Of a stretch of 10,349 nucleotides of DNA, positions 5,730 through 10,349 are shown one piece after another (within the stretch, counting starts at the first letter, position 1; each line of letters begins with the position of its first letter). A program made the position numbers and the translations under genes. The notes beneath the pieces are model-generated. The model ran no database searches, had not been told where the DNA came from, and saw only the letters and a list, made by a program, of their open reading frames with translations. Source of the stretch: DAIDKA01 sp035943195 (GTDB lineage: Bacteria > Pseudomonadota > Gammaproteobacteria > Steroidobacterales > Steroidobacteraceae); contig DASZCK010000315.1 of NCBI GenBank assembly GCA_035943195.1, positions 1-10,349 of the forward strand, in the 5' to 3' direction.

Positions 5730-8495
5730 ATGTCACAAACTCCCCTCATGAGCAAAACCACGCTGGTCCTGGTCGACGGTTCCTCGTATCTGTACCGGGC
5801 CTTCCACGCCATGCCGCCCCTGACCAATGCCGCGGGCGAAGCCACGGGCGCGATGCTCGGCGTGCTCAACATGGTGGTGAAGCTCACGCAGGACTTTGCA
5901 CAGGCGCAACTGGTCATGGTTTTCGATGCGCCCGGGCGCACCTTCCGCGATGACCTGTTCGAGGCCTACAAATCGCACCGCCCGCCGATGCCGGATGACC
6001 TGCGCTCACAGATCGCACCGCTGCTCGCGATCCTCAAGGCCCAGGGGCTGCCGCTGCTGCGGATCACCGGGGTCGAGGCCGACGATGTGATCGGCACCCT
6101 GGCGTGCCGCGCTGCGGCGCAAGGTCACAAGGTGATCATCTCCACCGGGGACAAGGACATGTCGCAGCTGGTGAACGAGGCCATCACCATCGTCAACACC
6201 ATGACCAACACCCACCTGGATCGCCCGGGCGTGAAGGCCAAGTTCGACGTCTGGCCGGAACAGATCGTCGACTACCTCGCACTGGTGGGCGATGCGTCGG
6301 ACAATATCCCCGGCGTGCCGAAGGTCGGGCCGAAGACTGCCGCCAAGTGGCTCGAAAAATATCTGACCGCCGACGGCATCATCGCGCATGCCGCGGAAAT
6401 CGAGGGCAAGGTCGGCGAAAACCTGCGCGCCGGACTTGAGACCCTGGCGCTGTCGCGCAAGCTGGCGACGCTGCAGACCGACGTCGAGTTGCCACTGACG
6501 TTGGATGATCTGAAGCCGCAGCCCGTCGATACGGCGCAACTGCAGGAACTGTACACGCGCTATGAACTGCGTTCGCTGCTGCGCCAGCTGAACGGTGGCA
6601 CCGACCCCAGCGCACCGCCGGCAAGTACGGCGGGCATTGCGAGTGCGCCGGCCGCGTCCGGCGCGGAGGCGCTGCCGCCGCCACCGGCGCGCCATTACGA
6701 GACCATTACTGTATGGGAGCAGCTGGAAGGCTGGCTCGCCAAGCTGCGCGTCGCACCGCTGTTCGCCTTCGACACCGAAACCACGAGCCTGGATTACATG
6801 AACGCCGAGATCGTCGGCGTATCGTTCTGCATCGAGCCCGGTGTCGCCGCCTACGTGCCGCTCGCGCACGACTACGCCGGCGCGCCCGACCAGCTGCCCC
6901 GCGAGCGGGTGCTCGCGGCGCTGAAGCCGCTGCTGGAGGATCCGAACCTGCCCAAGCTCGGCCAACATCTCAAGTACGACGCGCACGTGCTGGCCAACTA
7001 CGACATCCATATCCGGGGCATGCGCTACGACACCATGCTCGAGTCCTATGTCTGGAACAGCGTGGCCACCCGGCACGACATGGACTCTACGGCAGCGAAG
7101 TACCTCGGTATCAGGACCATCAAGTTCGAGGACGTCGCCGGCAAGGGCGCAAAGCAGCTGACCTTCAACCAGGTCCCCGTGGACCGCGCCGCCGAGTACT
7201 CGGCCGAAGACGCCGATGTGACCCTGCAGCTGCACCAGGTGCTGGCGGCGAAACTGCACAGCGTGCCGGCGCTGGAACGCCTGTACGAAGAGATCGAACA
7301 GCCGCTGGTGCCGGTGCTCGCGCGCATGGAGTACCGCGGGGTATTGATCGACGGCGCACTGCTCGCGGCGCAGAGCCGCATGATCGATGTCGAGCTCAAG
7401 GACCTCCTCGTGCTGGCGCATCGGGAGGCGGGCACGGAATTCAACATCGAATCTCCCCGGCAGCTGCAGCAGATCCTGTTCGAGAAACTGCAGATACCGG
7501 TCTTGCGCAAGACCCCGACCGGGCAACCGTCCACGGCCGAGGACGTACTGGAGGAGCTCGCGGACGCGCATGCGCTGCCGCGCATCGTCCTCGACTACCG
7601 CGCCCTGGCGAAGCTCAAATCGACCTACACCGACAAACTGCCGCAGCAGATCAACACCCGCACGGGCCGCGTGCACACCTCCTATCACCAGGCCGTGGCC
7701 CAGACCGGACGCCTGTCCTCGACGGATCCGAACCTGCAGAACATTCCGATCCGCCGGCCCGAGGGGCGCAAGATCCGGCAGGCCTTCATCGCGCCTGCCG
7801 GATCGGTCTTGCTGGCGGCGGACTATTCACAGATTGAACTGCGCATCATGGCGCACCTGTCGGGTGATCCGGGCCTGCTGGCCGCTTTTGCGGCCGACCT
7901 GGATGTTCACGTAGCCACCGCCGCGGAAGTCTTCGACGTCGCGCCCGACGCGATCACCGAGGATCAGCGTCGCACCGCCAAGACCATCAACTTCGGCCTC
8001 ATCTACGGGATGTCACCCTTTGGCCTCGCGCGGCAGCTGGGCATCGATCGGGGTGCCGCGCAGGAATACGTGAACCGCTATTTCGCGCGCTATCCGGGCG
8101 TGCGCCGGTTCATGGATGAGACCCGCGAGCGGGCGCGCAGTGAGGGCTACGTCGAAACGGTGAGCGGCCGGCGTCTCTACCTGCCGGACATCCGTTCCAG
8201 CAACCGCCAGCTGCAGCAATATTCCGAGCGCAGTGCCATCAACGCCCCCATGCAGGGGACCGCGGCCGACATCATCAAGCTGGCGATGATCAACGTCGAC
8301 GCCTGGTGCGAACGTGAAAGGCCGCCCGCGCGGCTGATCATGCAGGTGCATGACGAACTGGTGCTGGAAGTGCGCGCCGATGCCGTGGAGGAAGTGACCG
8401 CGCAGGTACGCACCCGCATGGTCGAGGCGCTGCCATTGAAAGTGCCACTCAAAGTCGATACCGGCGTGGGGGCCAATTGGGACGAGGCCCACTGA
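5730..8495 (+). CDS. polA: DNA polymerase I
   Basis: Repair and Okazaki-fragment polymerase, 921 residues, close to the family's usual 920-930. Domains in order: 5' nuclease, about 11-290, with acidic residues in VDGSS (D16), FDAPG (D66), EADD (116-119), TGDKD (D141, D143) and GDASDN (D188, D191); an Ala/Pro-rich linker, 291-322; 3'-5' exonuclease with D348, E350, D417, Y490 and D494 all present, so proofreading should be active; polymerase with motif A DYSQIELR (D698), motif B RRTAKTINFGLIYG (K751, F755, Y759) and motif C QVHDE (H874-E876). F755 corresponds to E. coli F762, which selects against dideoxynucleotides. The start is uncertain: ATG 5730 and ATG 5748 (MSKTTLVLVDGSS) both lack a ribosome site, and 5748 better fits the short N termini of relatives. 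A three-codon frame ATG-ACT-TAA at 5722-5730 overlaps ATG 5730. Confidence 0.98.
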   Translation: MSQTPLMSKTTLVLVDGSSYLYRAFHAMPPLTNAAGEATGAMLGVLNMVVKLTQDFAQAQLVMVFDAPGRTFRDDLFEAYKSHRPPMPDDLRSQIAPLLAILKAQGLPLLRITGVEADDVIGTLACRAAAQGHKVIISTGDKDMSQLVNEAITIVNTMTNTHLDRPGVKAKFDVWPEQIVDYLALVGDASDNIPGVPKVGPKTAAKWLEKYLTADGIIAHAAEIEGKVGENLRAGLETLALSRKLATLQTDVELPLTLDDLKPQPVDTAQLQELYTRYELRSLLRQLNGGTDPSAPPASTAGIASAPAASGAEALPPPPARHYETITVWEQLEGWLAKLRVAPLFAFDTETTSLDYMNAEIVGVSFCIEPGVAAYVPLAHDYAGAPDQLPRERVLAALKPLLEDPNLPKLGQHLKYDAHVLANYDIHIRGMRYDTMLESYVWNSVATRHDMDSTAAKYLGIRTIKFEDVAGKGAKQLTFNQVPVDRAAEYSAEDADVTLQLHQVLAAKLHSVPALERLYEEIEQPLVPVLARMEYRGVLIDGALLAAQSRMIDVELKDLLVLAHREAGTEFNIESPRQLQQILFEKLQIPVLRKTPTGQPSTAEDVLEELADAHALPRIVLDYRALAKLKSTYTDKLPQQINTRTGRVHTSYHQAVAQTGRLSSTDPNLQNIPIRRPEGRKIRQAFIAPAGSVLLAADYSQIELRIMAHLSGDPGLLAAFAADLDVHVATAAEVFDVAPDAITEDQRRTAKTINFGLIYGMSPFGLARQLGIDRGAAQEYVNRYFARYPGVRRFMDETRERARSEGYVETVSGRRLYLPDIRSSNRQLQQYSERSAINAPMQGTAADIIKLAMINVDAWCERERPPARLIMQVHDELVLEVRADAVEEVTAQVRTRMVEALPLKVPLKVDTGVGANWDEAH

Positions 8496-8523
8496 GGGGC
8501 TGTCGACGAAGGCCAGTCTTGCG

Positions 8524-8553
8524 GCGTTGCGCTGTTACAACATGTAGCAATGC
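8524..8553 (+). repeat. hairpin just downstream of polA
   Basis: GCGTTGC at 8524-8530 pairs with GCAATGC at 8547-8553 (seven pairs, one G-U), with a 16-base loop. It begins 29 bases after the polA stop and lacks a following U-run, so it is not an intrinsic terminator. It may shape or protect the polA mRNA 3' end. Confidence 0.35.
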
Positions 8554-8555
8554 AA

Positions 8556-8608
8556 CCACCTGAAAGATCAACAGTTCTTAATCTTTATTCTGTTGAACTT
8601 TCGGGTGG
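8556..8608. repeat. 19-bp imperfect inverted repeat around an AT-rich centre
   Basis: The arm CCACCTGAAAGATCAACAG (8556-8574) is complementary to CTGTTGAACTTTCGGGTGG (8590-8608) at 17 of 19 positions; the exceptions are one G-U pair and one A-A mismatch. The 15-base centre is AT-rich and contrasts with the GC-rich surroundings. The right arm contains the GAACTT of the predicted sRNA promoter, so the repeat may be an operator as well as a potential hairpin in read-through polA transcripts. Confidence 0.55.
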
Positions 8609-8621
8609 CGCCCGCATCCAA
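8595..8621 (+). promoter_or_regulatory. sigmaE/AlgU-like promoter of the predicted sRNA
   Basis: GAACTT at 8595-8600, a 16-base spacer, then TCCAA at 8617-8621. The envelope-stress sigma factors RpoE/AlgU recognise GAACTT, 16-17 bases, and a TCTGA/TCAAA-type -10. Transcription would begin at about 8627, exactly at the foot of the first stem-loop of the predicted RNA. The -35 is a perfect match and the -10 a partial one. ErsA, the Pseudomonas RNA at the same locus, is known to depend on this sigma factor class. Confidence 0.5.
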
Positions 8622-8626
8622 CTTCA

Positions 8627-8742
8627 TGAGTGTCCCAAGCACTCCCCGCTTCCCTCCCTGGGCGGGTAACCCGGTTCACGAGACCTGTTCCGGGTTGTCT
8701 AGCCCCGGTGAGCTCATCGAGTTCACCGGGGCCCTTTATTTT
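8627..8742 (+). ncRNA. predicted C-rich small RNA in the polA-engB gap (ErsA/sX13/Spot 42 position)
   Basis: About 116 nt, built of four consecutive stem-loops. SL1: 8628-8632 with 8640-8644 (GAGTG/CACTC), loop TCCCAAG. SL2: 8645-8649 with 8662-8666 (CCCGC/GCGGG), 12-base loop TTCCCTCCCTGG. SL3: 8668-8674 with 8690-8696 (AACCCGG/CCGGGTT), 15-base loop. SL4 is a 14-pair terminator hairpin with a T-rich tail. The pyrimidine-rich CCC motifs exposed in loops 1 and 2 could pair with G-rich Shine-Dalgarno regions, as established for ErsA and the Xanthomonas RNA sX13. Spot 42 (spf) and ErsA lie between polA and engB; sX13 is also, from memory, next to polA. Sequence homology to any of them is not claimed; the call rests on position, structure, promoter and terminator. 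An alternative is a structured polA 3' untranslated region. Confidence 0.6.
8702..8742 (+). terminator. intrinsic terminator of the predicted sRNA (and of polA read-through)
   Basis: GCCCCGGTGAGCTC at 8702-8715 pairs with 8719-8732 over 14 positions (one G-U) around a 3-base loop ATC, followed by CCTTTATTTT. This is a strong rho-independent terminator on the + strand. On the - strand no T-run follows the hairpin, so it should not terminate engB efficiently. The engB stop codon (8723-8725) lies in its right arm. Confidence 0.85.
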
Positions 8743-9337
8743 CCCCGACGGACGCCTGGCTTTCAAGAAGGCTTTGCAGGCGATCCTGCGCCTCCTCCAC
8801 CCCCACCCGCCGGAGAGCCGAAAACAGCTGCACCGTGGCCTGACCCCCCAGGGCCGCCAGCGCCACCGCCCGTGCTTTCATGCCCTCCGTTCGCGTCAGC
8901 TTGTCCGACTTGGACAGCAATACATGAATGTGTCGCCGCGCCGGGTCGGCCCAATTGATGAGCTCCAGATCACTGGCGGAGAGTCCCCGTCGGCTGTCCA
9001 CCACCAGGAACAGCCCGGTGAGGCTTGACCGGGGTCGCAGCGCATCGATGAGGGGTTCCCAGCCTGCGCGTTCGGCACGCGGTCCTTCCGCAAATCCGTA
9101 GCCTGGAAGATCCACGATGCGCCGGTCGGCGCCGAGCGAGAAAAAGTTGAGCAGGCGCGTGCGCCCGGGTGTCTTGCTGGTGCGCGCCAGTCCGTGGCGC
9201 GCGGTGATGACATTGATGGCCGATGATTTGCCCGCGTTGGAACGGCCGGCGAAGGCAATCTCCACACCGTGGTCAGCGGGAAACTGGGCGCCGGCCGCGG
9301 CACTGAGCATGAAACTCACATCGGGGAACCGGCTCAC
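8723..9337 (-). CDS. engB: ribosome biogenesis GTP-binding protein EngB/YsxC
   Basis: GTPase of the TrmE-Era-EngA-EngB-Septin group needed for large ribosomal subunit assembly; 204 residues, the normal size. G1 GRSNAGKSS (31-39), the switch I segment SKTPGRT (54-60) with its G2 Thr, G3 DLPGYG (76-81), G4 LSKSDKL (141-147, SKSD in place of the usual TKxD) and G5 SAL (173-175) are all present. The start is placed at GTG 9337 (MSRFPDVSFMLSAA), which gives the typical N-terminal length before G1 and has GAGG eight bases upstream; the same frame stays open for about 150 further codons but that extension does not resemble the family. It sits after polA on the opposite strand, a conserved gammaproteobacterial arrangement, and is divergent from the cytochrome c4 gene. 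Confidence 0.95.
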   Translation of the reverse strand: MSRFPDVSFMLSAAAGAQFPADHGVEIAFAGRSNAGKSSAINVITARHGLARTSKTPGRTRLLNFFSLGADRRIVDLPGYGFAEGPRAERAGWEPLIDALRPRSSLTGLFLVVDSRRGLSASDLELINWADPARRHIHVLLSKSDKLTRTEGMKARAVALAALGGQATVQLFSALRRVGVEEAQDRLQSLLESQASVGENKGPR

Positions 9338-9345
9338 GCGTGGGA

Positions 9346-9349
9346 CCTC
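9346..9349 (-). promoter_or_regulatory. ribosome binding site that decides the engB start
   Basis: GAGG on the - strand, eight bases before GTG 9337. It supports the GTG start over the Met ten residues into the protein and over the long upstream extension of the frame. Confidence 0.5.
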
Positions 9350-9370
9350 AAGTACGGTGGATCTGTAGTG

Positions 9371-9376
9371 TACAAT
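9371..9376 (+). promoter_or_regulatory. -10 box of cytochrome c4 (TACAAT, followed by TCG)
   Basis: TACAAT followed by TCG, similar to the polA box, with transcription expected near 9383 and a leader of roughly 25 bases. No clear -35 is seen 16-18 bases upstream. It lies in the 73-base gap divergent from engB. Confidence 0.45.
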
Positions 9377-9410
9377 TCGCGACCTCTCACGCTTGCGGAG
9401 CCGGATGAGC

Positions 9411-10100
9411 ATGTCGCCGTTCACGAAAGCAGGTTGCATTGGCCTGGCCGCGACCCTTATGGTGATTTCGGGTGCCGCGGTCCAATCCGCTGCGGCGGTG
9501 GATGCCCTGGGACAGGGTACGCCCTTCGGCGACGGCACTGTCGAGGCCGGATCGCAGAAGGCGGCGACCTGTTCAGCCTGCCACGGCCCCAATGGCAACA
9601 GCACCAATACGCAGTGGCCGAAAATCGCCGGACAGAACGCGACATACATGGCCGAGCAGCTGAAGCTGTTCAAGTCCGGCGTGCGTGTCAATCCGGACAT
9701 GCTGAAGATGGCCGGCATGCTCAGCGATAAGGACATCGATAGCGTTGCGGTGTACTTCCAGGCCCAGACGCCGGTGGGTGGCGAGGCCGACGCCGCCATG
9801 GTTCAGGCCGGCGAGAACCTGTATCGCTTTGGCGATCCGGCGCGGGAGATTCCGGCCTGCACTGCCTGCCACGGTCCGGTGGGCCGCGGCAACACGCTGG
9901 CCGATTTTCCGCAGCTGCGCGCCCAGTTCGCCGATTACGTGGCCAAGCAGCTCAACGATTTTGCCAGCGGCGCCCGCTACAGCGGGGCCAAGCCGGGCGC
10001 GCCGACCAGTCGCAACGGCGAAATGATGGCCACCATCGCCAAGCGTTTGAACGCCAGCGACATCAAGGAACTCGCAGCCTACGTCCAGGGCATGCGCTAG
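9411..10100 (+). CDS. diheme cytochrome c4
   Basis: Periplasmic electron carrier of two fused class I cytochrome c domains, thought to feed terminal oxidases; 229 residues including a signal peptide of about 29 (hydrophobic core GLAATLMVIS, cleavage near QSAAA). Heme sites are CSACH (54-58) and CTACH (150-154). Each domain has a downstream Met-rich segment supplying the sixth ligand: NPDMLKMAGMLSDKDI (94-109) in the first and GEMMATIAKRL (203-213) in the second. The two halves are clear internal repeats, each ending in a DI..(V/L)A.Y helix. ATG 9411 is chosen because GGAG ends ten bases before it; ATG 9405 (two residues longer) is nearly as likely. The upstream TTG at 9393 overlaps the ribosome site and is unlikely. 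It is divergent from engB and followed after 13 bases by a lipoprotein gene, as in the Pseudomonas engB-c4-dsbA order. The symbol cc4 is used in some genomes. Confidence 0.95.
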   Translation: MSPFTKAGCIGLAATLMVISGAAVQSAAAVDALGQGTPFGDGTVEAGSQKAATCSACHGPNGNSTNTQWPKIAGQNATYMAEQLKLFKSGVRVNPDMLKMAGMLSDKDIDSVAVYFQAQTPVGGEADAAMVQAGENLYRFGDPAREIPACTACHGPVGRGNTLADFPQLRAQFADYVAKQLNDFASGARYSGAKPGAPTSRNGEMMATIAKRLNASDIKELAAYVQGMR

Positions 10101-10113
10101 ACGGAGCTTGCGA

Positions 10114-10349
10114 ATGAAACGATCCACCCTTCTGCTTCTGGGTCTGCTGGCGGTGAGCTTCGGCGCCTGCGGGCGAAACGGCGGCGCACCGGCGAGCACC
10201 CAGGGCGCAGCGCCCGCCGCCGGCGCGGACGCAACCAGCGCTCCTGAGCGGGCTTCGACCGGACAGGCGGCGGAGCTCGCGAGCAGCGCGGCCAATGCGT
10301 CGAGCGAGACCCTGGCGAACGCCCCGGCCGGTGCGGCCGGCAGCGCGGC
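10114..10349 (+). CDS. N-terminal part of a lipoprotein, possibly DsbA-like (runs off the window)
   Basis: 78 complete codons are visible. The protein starts MKRSTLLLLGLLAVSFGAC, a lipoprotein signal with the lipidated Cys at residue 19; the lipobox FGAC has Phe at -3, where Leu is usual. Residues 20-78 are a low-complexity Ala/Ser/Gly/Pro linker with no fold visible. GGAG lies seven bases before the ATG. It follows cytochrome c4 by 13 bases and is surely co-transcribed. In Pseudomonas and related genomes the gene after c4 is dsbA, the periplasmic thiol oxidase, and some Xanthomonadales have a lipidated, linker-bearing form; that identity is inferred from context only because no CXXC motif is inside the window. 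Confidence 0.75.
   Translation, partial: MKRSTLLLLGLLAVSFGACGRNGGAPASTQGAAPAAGADATSAPERASTGQAAELASSAANASSETLANAPAGAAGSA

Noticed and set aside
6006..7688. 560-codon open frame on the - strand inside polA
   Set aside because: Antisense shadow of a GC-rich gene: it is Arg/Gln/Leu-rich with no motif, while polA on the + strand has every catalytic residue.
8593..8958. 121-codon + strand frame covering the sRNA and the end of engB
   Set aside because: Pro-rich composition, no family character, and it crosses the terminator and the antisense of engB.
9338..9799. N-terminal extension of the engB frame
   Set aside because: It lies antisense to cytochrome c4 and has no EngB character; the GTG at 9337 with its GAGG gives the normal family length.

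Overview
The window reads as chromosomal DNA of a GC-rich gammaproteobacterium. The order polA, short intergenic RNA region, engB (opposite strand), cytochrome c4, lipoprotein (possibly DsbA-like) matches the polA/spf/engB and polA/ersA/engB neighbourhoods known from Escherichia and Pseudomonas. Protein character and the TAYAATTCG-type -10 boxes suggest the Xanthomonadales/Nevskiales/Steroidobacter side of the class. That placement is an inference from memory of families, not from a search. No mobile element, tRNA, rRNA or CRISPR is visible.

Layout. (1) Positions 2-1949, + strand: a translationally coupled envelope module made of the last codons of a probable DUF3604 protein, a membrane-anchored parvulin-type prolyl isomerase, and a HupE/UreJ_2-type membrane protein; both junctions overlap (TGATG and GTGA). 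(2) Positions 1827-5631, - strand: a DUF1800 gene and a Tat-exported DUF1501 gene coupled by an ATGA overlap, then, after about 80 bases, a DUF535 (VirK/YbjX) gene. The 3' end of the DUF535 gene runs 123 bases into the convergent HupE gene. (3) Positions 5632-5729: a divergent control region with a perfect 8-bp inverted repeat and overlapping -10-like boxes. (4) Positions 5730-8495: polA, complete, with all three catalytic domains intact. (5) Positions 8496-8742: an unusually structured intergenic stretch with several nearly abutting hairpins, a sigmaE/AlgU-like promoter and a strong intrinsic terminator; it most likely encodes a C-rich small RNA of about 116 nt. (6) engB on the - strand, whose stop codon lies inside that terminator. 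(7) A divergent cytochrome c4 gene followed 13 bases later by a lipoprotein gene that runs off the window.

The housekeeping part (polA, engB, c4) is conventional. The most notable element is the predicted sRNA. Its position and C-rich loops resemble ErsA of Pseudomonas and sX13 of Xanthomonas, and a GAACTT-N16-TCCAA promoter puts its start at the foot of the first stem-loop. The DUF3604/PpiC/HupE and DUF1800/DUF1501 clusters are widespread but functionally poorly understood.
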